A stretch of 64,000 nt of DNA, taken from Escallonia rubra (taxonomy: Eukaryota > Streptophyta > Magnoliopsida > Escalloniales > Escalloniaceae). Below are positions 1-11,151 of the stretch, in pieces. The notes below the pieces were generated by a model, which saw nothing but the letters and a program-made list of their open reading frames with translations, was not told the DNA's origin and made no database searches. Where the stretch lies: positions 1 to 64,000 of the forward strand of contig JAVXUO010003066.1 in the NCBI GenBank assembly GCA_033065855.1, read 5' to 3'. Both the position numbers and the translations under genes were made by a program. Within the stretch, counting starts at the first letter, position 1; the number at the start of each line of letters is the position of its first letter.

Positions 1-825
1 CTTGATGCTTTTATAATGAATGGAGGCTTAGAATGTGGTTTTCATAGTGTATGATGAAGCTCCAAATCATTTATGTAGGGAGCAAATGAAATATAGTTGT
101 TGTAGGCATTATATGAGCAAAACTGCTATTGCAGTTGACTGTATTCCCAAGGCAGTCGACTGGGTTCCTTCTAAACTAGCCGTTGGGGTCTTGTCCTTAA
201 AAATAGCTGTTGGAACTGAATTTTGACCAATGAAGTCGACTGTATTACCCCACTGCCTATCAGCTGCCTCACAGAACCCCCTTTCTTATTTTGAGCATAA
301 CTTTCTCTAGAAAAATTGGATTGAGGTGCCTTTTTTTGCGTTGGAAAGCTAATGAAAAGTTTTATCAAAATATAAAAAGTTTAGCACCAAAATTTTGTTT
401 TGTGAAAATCTGAGTAAGCTTCAAAGTTCACTCACTTAAAGAACCACACTTGTGTAAATGGTTATGAACTCACATGCAATGCACAAGGTGTCCTAAGGTC
501 ATTTTAGGTCATAGTGATCAATTCAAGCATCAAACCAAAATTAGTTACATAATAGTAAAGATCAATCATAATCGATAGTCACTTAGGCTATGCATTCTTT
601 CATGCTCTTTGACATCGGACTTGATGAAGCTTCCATAGTATGTCCACTATAACTTTAAGCTTCTTTGGCTTTAATCCATCTATCCAACTTCTCAAATTTG
701 TCTTCATGAGTGTATATGTGTATACCTACTGAGAATCCACTCAAAGCACACATCAAAACATAATCAATGTGTTGTTATCATCAAAACAAGATGTAAGCCT
801 AGGTTATCCAACCATAGGCCTAACA
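1..825 (-). repeat. LTR of a retrotransposon (family copy A, cut by window start)
   Basis: On the minus strand this begins TGTTAGGCCTATGG at 825, an LTR-like TG start, and contains a TTTTGATGATAACAACAC stretch typical of some Copia (SIRE-like) LTRs. The same text recurs, diverged, at about 3035-3480, 17430-18020 and 57500-61390. No protein can be read. The 3' end lies left of the window. The Copia assignment is inference from the LTR start only. Confidence 0.6.
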
Positions 826-827
826 AT

Positions 828-2600
828 TGTGATATCTCACATCGGATGTGAGATAGTATGAGATTGTCCTTATAAAACTTGCCTATGATATTGGAAGTAC
901 CTATTGGCTACCTTTTTCAGGGAGGCAAGGCCCTGTGGTGGGGCCGCGGACTAGGTCGAAGAATAAGGTATCAAAACCAACTCTCGGAAGCTCAGATACA
1001 CTATTCGGTCGGGTTACCGATGGTTGGGGGAAATGAAGGCAAGACCGAGTATCTCCAACATCAACAGGATGGTTGATGGAATAAAGAGTGAGCTGGGTAT
1101 ATCCACATTAGCTAAAGGAAGATTTTGGGCTGTGTATGGTCGAGCCATAGCAAGGACACTGAGGCATAAGGAAGGAAGATTGTGATATCTCACACCAGAT
1201 GTGGGATAATTTGTAATTGACCGTATAAGACACTGCCAATGAACTCATAAGTACCAACTTTGGCTAGCCGTTTTGAGGGAGGCATTGTCATGTCGTGGGG
1301 CCATGGACCAGGTCGTTGTAGATGGTATCAGAGCCGACTTGTAAAAGCTCGGGTTGGGCTATCCAGTAGGGTTACCAATCCTTTGAAGAAACAAAGGCAA
1401 GCCCAAATATATCACACATCAAGGCATGGTTAGGGCAACTAAAGGTAAGTCGAGTATATCACACTTTTGCTAGAAAGGAAGATTTTGAGCTATGTATAAT
1501 CGACCCTTAGTGAGGATGCTAAGGCATAAAAAGAGCAGACCGTAATCGGATGTGGAACAATATGAAATTTTCCTAATAATACATTGCCTATGATCTTAGA
1601 AGTAACTATGCACTAGCTCTTTTGAGGGAAGCAATGCCCTCTGGTGACGCCATGGACTAGGTCATTACAAATAGTATTAGAGCCGACTCTAGAAAGCTCG
1701 GGCTGAGCTGATGGTTAGGGGAAATGAAGGCAAGGTCAGGTGTATCACAAACCAAGAGGATGGTTTGGGTAACAAAGGGTGAACCAGGTGTATCACATAT
1801 TGGCTGGAAAGAAAATTATGGGCTTTGTGTAATCAAGCCTTAGCGAGGACGCTAAGACATGAGGAGGGGAGATTGTGATATCCCAAATATGTTACGGGTT
1901 AGTTTTTTATTGACCTTATAAGACCCTGCGAAGGACCTCGTAAGTACCAACTTGGGCTAGCCTTTTCGAGGGAGGCATTGCCTTGTGGTCGGGGTGTGGA
2001 CCGAGTCGTTACATGGGCTATATGTGACTAAGGTTGGGATTGGGCCTTTGCAAGCACGCTATGGTATAAGAAGGGGTAATTGTGATATCCCACATCAGAT
2101 GTGGGATAACTTTGATCGGTCTTATAAAAATCCGTCCACGAACTTGTAAGTTCCTCTTGGCTAACCTTTTAGAAGGAGGCATTGCTTAGTAGTGGAGCCA
2201 TGGACCGGTTGTCACATACGTTATCAGAGCCGAATCTCAAAAGCTCAGGATAGGCTATCTAGTCGGGTTGTCGATGGTTGGACAACACGAAGGGAAGCCT
2301 GAGTATATTGCACTTTGAAAGGATGTCTTGGACAACAAATGGTGAGCTAAGTATATGCTAATTGGCTAGAGCGGACGATTCTGGGCTATGTGAGAATGAA
2401 CCTTGGTAAGAACACTAAGTGATAAGGAAATAAGTTAGTGATATTCCACACGGACGTGGAATAGTATGAAGTTTTTCTTATAAGATCCTACCCAAGAACT
2501 CATATGTACATACTTAGCTAGCCCATTTGAGGAAGCCATTACCCCGTGGTAAGGCTATGGTTCGGGTCATTACAATCAGAAAATGATGGTCTTTAGTGTG
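828..2600 (+). repeat. Tandem array of TRIM retrotransposons (about six LTR units)
   Basis: Unit starts are at 828, 1181, about 1540, 1874, 2081 and about 2436, giving a period near 350 bp with one short 207-bp unit. Each unit starts with an LTR of about 145 bp (TGTGATATC..CACA at the better copies). A primer-site-like TGGTATCAGAGCC follows (about 1323; diverged at 966, 1672 and 2222), then about 200 bp of internal sequence, then a purine run such as GGAAGGAAGA or GAGGAGGGGAGA directly before the next LTR. This LTR-PBS-internal-PPT-LTR order without coding capacity is the definition of a TRIM. Neighbouring units share LTRs, which suggests unequal recombination. Open frames here are not genes. 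Confidence 0.75.
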
Positions 2601-3035
2601 ATGTCAGTGTCACTCATATAGTAGTTAAGATCTCTACCAGTTGTGGATCAAGGAGTGATTGTGTGGAAAGTTACAAAGGAAGATGACATATTTCATTAAT
2701 GACGAGGGAGCTTGATAAGCTCGGCTATTTCCATGGTTTATTGGTAGATTAACATGAGAAGGAAGATTCTTTTGTGCTAAAATAAACACGTAATGAATTG
2801 TTTTACACAAGTTCATAATGGAGAATTGTAAATTATTCCGAACATTTTGCAGAGGTAAATGGAGAGTAGATTTCAAATGTGCAGGAGTTATTAGAGGACA
2901 CCAGCATGTTTATGCAGGGTCTAAAGAAGCTGTACCTCGGAGAAATTCATTTAGATTTTACTGTGCATGGAGGGCATTATGATCCACTTTTTCAGAGCAA
3001 GGTGATTCCAATATTACATTTTTTGGGGCTTCCAC
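2600..3035. other. Unassigned spacer
   Basis: Between the last TRIM unit and LTR copy B. Short open frames occur on both strands, but none shows a recognisable domain. Nothing is supported here. Confidence 0.4.
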
Positions 3036-3480
3036 TGCGTTGTCTCCTTAACAATGAAGGCTTAAAAGATGGTTATAATGTACGATGAAGCATCAAGTTT
3101 TGTTTTAAAGGTCATATTTGAAGCCGCTATTGAAGGATTAAAATGAATATTTCAAAAGTTAGTCGTTATATTTAAAATCTACGAACTTGCAATAGACTAT
3201 ATATCCTAATTCCGATAGAGCAATTCCTTTGAATGCAACCAAATAAACTTACCAATTTGATCGGTTGTAATGGTTTTCTCAAGAAATTCATCTTACTTAT
3301 TCTGGGTATAACAATCTCTTCGAAAATTATATTGGGGTGTCGTATTTCTATTAGGAAAGGTAATAGAAATTTGTGCTAAAATATGAAATGATTAGCCTTA
3401 AAAAGATCTTTGAGAGAACCTGAATTATCTCCAAAGTTCATCCATTTTATTGAAATGCACTTGCTTTAAAGGGTATGAAC
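3035..3480 (-). repeat. LTR fragment (family copy B)
   Basis: The stretch from AATGAAGGCTTAAAAG to GGGTATGAAC parallels 20-480 and 58070-58475, sharing the ATGATGAAG, CATTGGAAAGCTAAT-like and GGTTATGAACTC landmarks. It is strongly diverged and ends abruptly at 3480, where a hAT-like terminus begins. Confidence 0.55.
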
Positions 3481-4300
3481 TAGAGGTGTCAAACGGGTTG
3501 ACTAGCCATGGGCCAGCCTAGTCCAGCCCAAAAAAGCCCGGGCCATCCCGCCCACCCAATGAACTGGCCTGCGCGAGGGTTGTACCTCATTTTCTTAGAA
3601 AATGCCTGGCTCGACCCGTCCTATTTTATGGCCTAGCCCATGGTCCAACTTGGACTGAGCTGAGGCTTGACCTATCCAAGGCATGGCCAAGCCAGTGAAG
3701 TACTTTGAAATTCAAAAATATTCTACCCCACAGGTCATATCTAGTCAATTTGGCGTTTCTACGCCTTAAACTGCTATATAACAACTAGTTTAAAGTGTAA
3801 ATTCGTCCAACCTTATTCCAACAACTCGTTCGTGCATTTTTAACATATCAACTCTTCCCAAACAACAATAGACGACTAGTTTTGATATCATTTTTACCTT
3901 TGCTGAGTCTTGAAAAATCTGTAAATTGAATCATTTTCTTTACATTCTTCGGACCTTGATTACAGTTCACAACTATCGTTTATCTACTGGCTTTCTTGTG
4001 CATTGTTATTGTTACTAAGCCTCTCAATTATTCAACTAGAAGCTTTCTGTAATTCTTATTTTAGCTAAAAGCAAATTTCTTTACTAATGCCATTTTGTAG
4101 TAGTCAATTAATCTTTTTCAAGAAAGATGTCAAGTTCAAGACTATCAAAATCACGTAGCCAAACATATCCACCACCACGAGCACCACATCAAGTGCAATC
4201 ACCGATGGGTATAAACATCGAATAGTTTTTGATTTTTTACCACAACATTCATAATTTTGAAATTACCCTGTACAAGATCAACATGCCTTTAGTCAATCAC
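3481..4300 (+). mobile_element. 5' part of a hAT-like element, 3' end lost
   Basis: Starts with TAGAGGTGTCAAACGGGTTG, the common terminal motif of a plant hAT group, followed by the usual GGGCC/CCAGCCC-rich subterminal region to about 3700. The 8 bp before it (GTATGAAC, 3473-3480) would be the target duplication, but no matching right end is found. At 4127 a short frame starts MSSSRLSKSRSQTYPPP and ends near 4223. It may be the start of a transposase, but nothing downstream confirms this. Confidence 0.5.
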
Positions 4301-5597
4301 ACAGCTCTATTGGTGACCGTTGCTCCTGCCACGTACAACCTTAACCCCCACAGTGGTGATGGAGGGAATTAACCAAGCAATCCTACTTCAAGTCTGCTAG
4401 CAGTCGAAAAGACTGAGAAACCTCTCGAAGTTGAGTGTTGGAAGCATTTTATAAAGGTTTGCATGGAGAAAGCTCAATTTCAGTACTCTGGAGAATATGC
4501 CTTGTGGTAGTGGTAATTCACATTTTAATATGCATCGTTTTTTCAGGTTTAAGAAAAAAGGGCCCTTGTCGATTGAAGTCAAACACAAATATCTACCGGC
4601 GATAAGATATCTTTTTATGTCGAGACGTATACACACTCCAACAAAGGCCTCGGAACTCTTTTCTAATGCAGTTACCCCAATACCACATAGCCACAAAGAC
4701 CAACTTCCAGAGACTTCCTTTTTCTCAAAGTATAACAGAAAACCAGTAAACAGAGCAAGTACCACTCCAACAAAGAAGTTTGGAGTTCAAATTCAAAAGA
4801 TGCTCCTTTATATCAACTTCCCTACATCTCTCATAATTTTTCAATTGGGTAGTATTGGTCTTCCTCTCTACGACAGGCAAGTACTCTTATACAATCGCAG
4901 TCATAGGTATTGAAAACAGTAAACATCCAGTGAAACACACTTTAACATAATATTAGCTTAGGTCAACAGTCGTTGAAGAGCTAAACTAAAGTCAAGCCTA
5001 GTCAACTTTACACAAAATTGTACTACTATCCTGGCTAGACAAGTCTATAAGCACATAATGAGTATCAACGGACGAAACCAGATTTACAGGCTTAGTCAAG
5101 TACATGGCACTGCAATGAGAAACAGTTGCAATATCAACTTCTCACAACTCCCTGAAGAAATATTGAAAGAGTGAGACTTACTAGTGGCTCAAGATATTTG
5201 TTCTAGACATATTTATACAAGGAATGAATTGTGAACTTCACAAAACAAGTTGTTGATAGAACCTGGAATCCGTACAGGCTCTGATCATCAAAACTCAAGC
5301 CGGTCCAGTTAAACCATCTACCTAAGTATGTGGAATCCTAAAAGAATAGATCTCCTTCTGCAAAGAAAAGAAGTAGTTGGATGAATATTGTAAAAATGTT
5401 TATTCAGGAAATAGTAATTAGCATTCACTGGAAGGAACTTCAAGTTAAAGATCTCCCACGAATTTAGAGAACATGAAAAGATTATATTATTGTTACTAAG
5501 CAGGCACTTTTGAGTTTTAGTTTTGAGTTTTCATAAGACACAAGCACAGTGACCAATCCAGAGAGCACTATCAACAAGGAGAAATAAAAGGTCATAC
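4300..5597. other. Downstream region of the PPR gene, unassigned
   Basis: Open frames overlap on both strands at 4397-4765 (minus, 122 codons) and 4497-4913 (plus, 138 codons). Neither shows a domain I recognise, and each may be the shadow of the other or chance. The interval could hold more 3' UTR of the PPR transcript. Confidence 0.3.
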
Positions 5598-5707
5598 CTC
5601 CAGCAGCAAGTCACCATTTGCAGTACTAGCCCAAGACCAACTTTTTCCAGCAGGGGTGATGAAGGACCTGAACAAAAGATACGTAATGAACCTTATTATC
5701 ATGGACA
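5598..5707 (-). other. Possible 3' UTR of the PPR gene with a splice donor
   Basis: Directly after the PPR stop, the minus strand reads through about 110 bp to CTGCTGGAG followed by GTATGACC, a good donor site. A spliced 3' UTR is plausible for plant PPR genes but is inference only; no acceptor was fixed. Confidence 0.25.
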
Positions 5708-8479
5708 TCATATCCCCATCTGCTTCATCCACAAGGACCACTTAACAGCTTCTAAAACTTTATCATTCTTTTGCAGTGCAGTGATCAGGTTAATATAGGT
5801 TACTCGATCAGGTTCTATTTCATATTCTCTCATTTCCTTAACCAGAGCCACAGCATCTTCAATCATTCCTGCAATACCATATGCCTTAATCAACGTGTTA
5901 TAGCTGCACAAATCAAGTCCAGGTCCATATTCTTTCAGTTCTTTTAGTACATCAGCAACTTCTTCAATCCATCCTTGCTCCCCATAAACATTAAACACGA
6001 TATTATAAGTATAGTGGTCAGAAGCACAGCCTGATTCCTTCATTCTCTGCAATACATTCTTAAATTTCTCCATCTGGCCATCCTTCCCATAGGCATCCAA
6101 CATACTGTTGTAAGCTATGAGAGAAACTGAAAAGCCATTAAACTCCATTTTTCTAACAGCTGATGACATATTCTTGAAGTCCTTACTCTTGCCGTATGCA
6201 GCTATGATGGTATTGTAAGAGACAACATCAACCAACCCTCGTTTTCTTGCCATCCAAAACAACCTTCTAGCCTTTTTGAAAAGTCCAGCCTTTCCATAGA
6301 CATCGAGCATCACGTTGAAGGTAATGGTATTGGGTGCAAAACCACACCGAAGCATCTCATCGAAGAGCCTGGAGAGCTCATCAACTGGCAGCGCACGTGC
6401 ACAGCAGTTTATGACACAGTTATACATTTCCTGATCCCAAGGAACTCCATTCTTCAAGATTTTGTAATACAGTTCTGCCAATTTGTCTAGCATGCCAAGT
6501 CGCTGATAGATACGGAGCATATCTCGGAGCAGATAAATATCTGGAGTAATGTTCTTCTGGTTGTCCATTGTATCTAAAACTGAGCAGGCATCTTTCAAAG
6601 ATCCAGATAGCACGTACATTCTTACTATGATGCTAAATGCTATCATGTCCAAGGAAATACCCGAAGACTTCAAATTGAGATAAAGCTTTTCTGCTTCAGC
6701 GAACCGGCCCATACCACTGTAAATTTCAATCATTGTGCATGTTATGTGCAAGTTAGGTTTGTCAGATTTTGGCATACAAGTGTATATCTTGACGGCGTTG
6801 TCAAGATAGCCCAGCTCCTTGCACGAGCAAATTAACAAGTGGTACAAGTTGTCCTCAAATACCGAATCCTTCCACTGTTTGTCCTGAAGAACTTTTATAG
6901 CATCATCTACCAAGCAATGCTTCACATAAGCCATCACAAGGATCGAGCAAGACGTCTGATTAACTAAAACATGTCTGTAGAATGAATCTTTCAAGACAGA
7001 AGGAACTCTATTAAGCCGTCCCACTCTTTCATACGCTTGTAAGAGAATTCCAAGAACAGAGGAATATTGGCACTTCATTGCCAACATATCGCTAAGAGTT
7101 GTGATGGCACCTTCTTCATCTCCATGCTTGGCTTGCAAATTGATCATTGTGTAGAAGTTTGCTGAGTTAGGCTTGAATCCTGCATTCTTGAGTGCCTTAT
7201 AGAACCACCCTGCCTCCTTGTAATTATCAACTCGACCCCAACCTTCAATCATAGACCTGTACGTTGTTTCATCAGGCTCCAACCCCACATCGTTTAGGTT
7301 CCAAAATAACCGTTGAGCAGCATCCATCTTTGATGCCTTTCCGTATCCAGTAATCAAAGTATTGTATGCGACCACATGTGGGGAAAACCCAGCTTCATGC
7401 ATTGAAACCAATATGCGCTCAGCCTCATCTAACTTACCTTGCTGACTGTAAGCGTTCAACAGAACCAACCAGTTCTCAAGATTCAAATTGACCTCATCTT
7501 CTGTCAAAAAATCAATTATCTGTTCTGCCTTGTTATAGAAGCCGGAGCGGGTATATATCGTAATCATCGCTGAGTAGGCAGTTTGACATGTAACTTTCAA
7601 ACTCCTCATCTTGGAAAATGTAAACTCTGCCTCCTCGACAGCACAACCCTTCTGGTATAGGCTCATGAGCATACCAAAGGTAGCAACATTAGGCCGAACC
7701 CCAGTGTCCAACATCATATGGAACCACTTTGCACCAAGTTTTACAAGCCCTCGCTTGTGACAAGCATAAATAAGAGTATTGTAAACCTGAAAGCTAACTT
7801 CACATCCCGAATAATTACTCATCTCGTCAATAATCCTCTCTGCTCCATCCCAATCCTGTCTCCTACCCATTACTCTAAGAGCCAATTTATAAGCAGTTGC
7901 ATTTTTCTTCAATTTTCCATTATTTCTCATCCACTCAAAGAATCTTAGAGCTTCATCATCTCTACCCTTTTCAAGCCGCTCCAAAATTAAGTTACAACGC
8001 GCCAAGCTCAAGTCAGACCTAAAACCACCAAGATCAAAGTCTAACACATTTCCCCCATCCGAACCGGAACCTATCCCCTCTCCTTCAGAAACAAACATGG
8101 GTTTCGCTTCCTTTTCGTTTTTATTACCATTGCTTCCAGAATTTGATTCCAATTTTGCATCTTTACTTAATTTCTTTGCACCCAAAAATCTCCTCCAAAT
8201 ATTTCTTCTACCCTTCCTGAATTCTCCATCTGGGTTTGTCAAAACCAACCTCTCATCAACACTTTTAGGAATATCGGCATGATTTGATTCAGAAAGTTCA
8301 GGGGATTGAGTATCCAAGTTTGAAACTCTAATGTGCTTGAGCTTATTAATGGGGTTTACAATACACACACCAGTGGCATGTACATAACCAGCTAATGTTA
8401 GCTGGGAAGAATTAACTATGAAATTGAGTTTCTTCGAATCATGGGTGTCTGAAGAAACAGAAAATTTCAAACAGGCCAT
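5708..8479 (-). CDS. BFA2: Pentatricopeptide repeat protein, At4g30825/BFA2-like, chloroplastic
   Basis: Intronless frame of 923 codons. PPR proteins bind organelle RNA through tandem 35-residue helical pairs. The Arabidopsis counterpart At4g30825 (BFA2) is known to protect the chloroplast atpH/atpF transcript needed for ATP synthase. Residues 1-150 are a low-conservation Ser/Asn-rich leader, fitting a plastid transit peptide plus linker. From about 155 to the end lie roughly 18-20 PPR units, seen as repeats of the type VAYNTLITGYGKASKMDAA, SYNTIIAAYGKSKDF and CSYNTLIKAYGIAGMIEDA. The C-terminus WSLWMKQMGI matches the Arabidopsis protein as I recall it. There is no E, DYW or SMR domain, so this is P-class. 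The start is the first Met (MACLKFSVSSDTHDSKK), which also resembles the Arabidopsis N-terminus. No stops or frameshifts are seen. Orthology is by recognition, not alignment. Confidence 0.93.
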   Translation of the reverse strand: MACLKFSVSSDTHDSKKLNFIVNSSQLTLAGYVHATGVCIVNPINKLKHIRVSNLDTQSPELSESNHADIPKSVDERLVLTNPDGEFRKGRRNIWRRFLGAKKLSKDAKLESNSGSNGNKNEKEAKPMFVSEGEGIGSGSDGGNVLDFDLGGFRSDLSLARCNLILERLEKGRDDEALRFFEWMRNNGKLKKNATAYKLALRVMGRRQDWDGAERIIDEMSNYSGCEVSFQVYNTLIYACHKRGLVKLGAKWFHMMLDTGVRPNVATFGMLMSLYQKGCAVEEAEFTFSKMRSLKVTCQTAYSAMITIYTRSGFYNKAEQIIDFLTEDEVNLNLENWLVLLNAYSQQGKLDEAERILVSMHEAGFSPHVVAYNTLITGYGKASKMDAAQRLFWNLNDVGLEPDETTYRSMIEGWGRVDNYKEAGWFYKALKNAGFKPNSANFYTMINLQAKHGDEEGAITTLSDMLAMKCQYSSVLGILLQAYERVGRLNRVPSVLKDSFYRHVLVNQTSCSILVMAYVKHCLVDDAIKVLQDKQWKDSVFEDNLYHLLICSCKELGYLDNAVKIYTCMPKSDKPNLHITCTMIEIYSGMGRFAEAEKLYLNLKSSGISLDMIAFSIIVRMYVLSGSLKDACSVLDTMDNQKNITPDIYLLRDMLRIYQRLGMLDKLAELYYKILKNGVPWDQEMYNCVINCCARALPVDELSRLFDEMLRCGFAPNTITFNVMLDVYGKAGLFKKARRLFWMARKRGLVDVVSYNTIIAAYGKSKDFKNMSSAVRKMEFNGFSVSLIAYNSMLDAYGKDGQMEKFKNVLQRMKESGCASDHYTYNIVFNVYGEQGWIEEVADVLKELKEYGPGLDLCSYNTLIKAYGIAGMIEDAVALVKEMREYEIEPDRVTYINLITALQKNDKVLEAVKWSLWMKQMGI

Positions 8480-8631
8480 GATTCACAGTTGGCCTCTAAA
8501 GACACTCTGTTATGCATCAAATAGATGGAAGTTTTGTGGGATTTCAAGGGATAATGAAATGCAAATTCAGCTAAAATAAGAGCAAGAATTAAAGGGTGAT
8601 GGAGATAGAAATTGGACTTTGTTTATAAGGC

Positions 8632-8639
8632 ATACCTTT
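8632..8639 (-). promoter_or_regulatory. Candidate TATA element of the PPR gene
   Basis: The minus strand reads CTTATAAAC about 155 bp upstream of the start codon. Position and sequence fit a TATA box, but nothing else confirms it. Confidence 0.25.
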
Positions 8640-9791
8640 TTCGGGAGATTGTTTGGGATAATTGGAGCTGAAGCAGTGGAGCAGAAGTAACCGCAACTTT
8701 CCACAACTTTATACTTGCAGTGTTCGCTCACCCGAGAGGAATATGCTTGTTATCGACAGTTTCACGTTTGGAGCTGATTTACAGTCACTTTTTTATCTTT
8801 CAAAAATCAGTTTTTTATAGTTTTTTCTCGTCAAATTGGGAAATCCTCGAAACTAATCTCATCATTCTCATGCACCACGGCTGCCTAATATAACAGAATT
8901 GTATAAAATAATTCATTTACCCCTCCATTTGTCTTTACTTTACCTTTCACGTGCAATTCTCTATCTTCATTTCCTTTTTTCCTTTCTTTCTCTATGTTCC
9001 CCCTTCAAGTCCACCCCACCCCCGTGTCCTCTAGACTTGCACCACTAACGACCACCACAGTACCACCCTATTTTTCTTCTAGATCAGCCTCTTTCAACTC
9101 CAACACTACAGTTTAGTTGATTTGGTTTGGAAGCTGAATACGAAACCAAACCGACCGCCATCAAATTGGAAAAAACTTATTGTATTTTTAAATTAATTGT
9201 GATCGGTAGAATTAGTTGGTTCAGTTTAAGCAGTTGGATCAATTTGAATGGTTTAAGTACTCACCCTTAAACACCACCAGCACAACACCACCAACCACAA
9301 CCACGGCACCACCCCAAACACCACAACAACAACCAGAACTCACACACACATGCACGAAGCCGCACACACTCACGCGCGCACACACACACACACATCTACA
9401 AACACACGCGTGCTCAAAGCATGGAGGTGGATGTGGTTGGTGGTGAGAGTTCGACGTGTAAGGTTTTACTCCGGTGGGAGATCGGCGGAGGTGGGTTGAA
9501 CGATGTCCAGTGAATTATATGAATTTCAGCCTCCAATTGAAAAAGGAAAGGAAACAGATTGTCAAGATTTAAGACAGAATTCGTGATGTTATGATGTAAT
9601 TTGTTAACAATAGCAAGTGTAAAAAAGAGGTGGCACTCATCCCACTGTGTTGTGTGGTGGTGGTATTGGTGGGGGAGGGGGGATGTGCGACGGCGAAAAC
9701 CATTCCACTAGATCGCATGGTGGTGGGTGGTGGGGGCGATATGCAGCAGTATTGGTGAAGAGGGGGTTGTGGCCCTTGTGGGTGTGTTAAA
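8640..9791. other. Intergenic region with CA-rich simple repeats
   Basis: Upstream of the PPR gene. 9260-9420 is rich in ACC/CCA and contains a (CA)n tract near 9350-9395. 9640-9760 is rich in GGT/GGG. The plus-strand frame 9216-9446 is made of these repeats (His/Thr/Pro runs) and is not a gene. Confidence 0.5.
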
Positions 9792-9805
9792 GGTTGATGG
9801 ATAAA
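9792..9805 (+). repeat. Left target-site duplication of SINE copy 1
   Basis: GGTTGATGGATAAA is repeated exactly at 9931-9944, on the other side of the SINE poly-A tail. Confidence 0.85.
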
Positions 9806-9930
9806 CCCCAAAGGGTGGTGGAAGTAGCAAAGGGCCTCGAGAAATGACCTCGAGGTCTCAAGTTTGATTTCCCATACCGACGGGCCATATTGAATTGCAG
9901 TTCTAAACATTTCAAAAAAAAAAAAAAAAA
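9806..9930 (+). mobile_element. tRNA-derived SINE, copy 1
   Basis: A 125-bp element starting CCCCAAAGGGTGGTGGAAG and ending in a run of A (9914-9930). It has a box A-like TAGCAAAGGG near 9827 and a diverged box B-like AAGTTTGATTTCC near 9863, the two parts of a pol III internal promoter. Exact 14-bp duplications flank it, as expected for L1-driven insertion. The same family is present at 20478-20601 in opposite orientation. Confidence 0.85.
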
Positions 9931-9944
9931 GGTTGATGGATAAA

Positions 9945-10850
9945 GTCCAATGGGCTTTATTGGCACTTTTAAAATACAATATTTTTACATAAGCAAAAAA
10001 CATATAAAATACAAACTGTGTTATAACAAAGAAGTATATCTATTATGAATCCTTAAGACTCTGGACCGAAATAAATGTTGAAAGTGGATTGGGTTGATTG
10101 ATCTACCCCCTAACCTCAAGAGGTTTCGGGATATTTTTCTAAGAAATTATTAAGTACAAGTATTTATAGGTTAAGTTAAAAATGTTAGGATTTTATCTAT
10201 AACACAGTAAGAAATGCAGAGTAGAGATTTTAAAGTGAAGATATGTTTTATTATTTTTCACACAAATTTGACTCTTTTCATGTGTCAAACAGAAATGCCT
10301 TTTCACTGTTTTCGAGATCTAATAATACCTACAAGTATGAACACGCTTTAAAATTCTGAAGGATCTTATGTATCACAATGTATCCTTGGTTTTTAAAAGT
10401 TAAAAAGAAATGAGTTGAGTGAAAAATTACAACAACTCTCACCATCCTTCAATCATTCTCGCGTTATGGGTGCAAAGGAATGACAAGCGAGAAAGAATGA
10501 CCTTTTAATAAATGGGTGATTGCAAAAGCTTGGGCACCATGGATTCCAATCGATGTAAAAGGTGTATTAAAATTTGGCATAAAAAATGGACAACAATATA
10601 GTCTTTATATATGCATGAAAAACTATCCTCTAAGAAATTGAAAGAGAAGTCCTACCAGAATTAAGATAGGTACAAATTATTCTAGACTATAGAACAGAGA
10701 ATATAAAGTTGACATATTGGTATATTGTCTAACGTTCCTCCTCAAATTCAAGGTGGTAGAGAAGAATTAGCTTGAGCTTGGAGGCTAAGTCGTGCAGCAA
10801 TGTCTGAATTCTGGTCGCAATTAGTGAGATACAAGTTGAGGTCAGCATTT
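9945..10850. other. AT-rich region without recognised gene
   Basis: No coding signal. Around 10725-10760 the text resembles a common LTR-retrotransposon leader (AACGTTCCTCCTCAAATTCA), suggesting remnants of an old retroelement that continues past Gypsy A. Confidence 0.35.
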
Positions 10851-11151
10851 AAGTTATGAGGTCTGATCTCATGCTAAAAAATTCAATATCTGAAAGATGG
10901 GGTCTAACAAATGATGGAAAATGAGTTCTTAGGAGGTTGGGCGACCTATGAAAAGGAGGTCCCAAGATAAGGTCTATTGATCTATGGAAAGGAGGTCCCA
11001 GCACAAGGTCCAACGACCATGAAGGTTTCTGGGAAAATTCTGGCAACACAAGGAAATGAGTCCCATGACAAAGTCCAACTACAAAAGAAAAAAATTCTGG
11101 GGGCGATGTTCGGCGACACAAAAAAAGAAGTCTAGGGGCAAAGTTCGGCAA
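10850..11151. repeat. Degenerate tandem repeats left of Gypsy A
   Basis: Short related blocks recur, such as AAAGGAGGTCCCA at 10954 and 10989 and ATGTTCGGCGACACA near 11106. Similar blocks (ATGTTCAGCAACACGAGG) reappear at 15100-15150, right of the Gypsy remnant. The element therefore lies between two parts of one older repeat region. Confidence 0.45.

Noticed and set aside
9216..9446. 76-codon plus-strand frame
   Set aside because: Made of CA and ACC simple repeats giving Thr/Pro/His runs; no domain or splice context.
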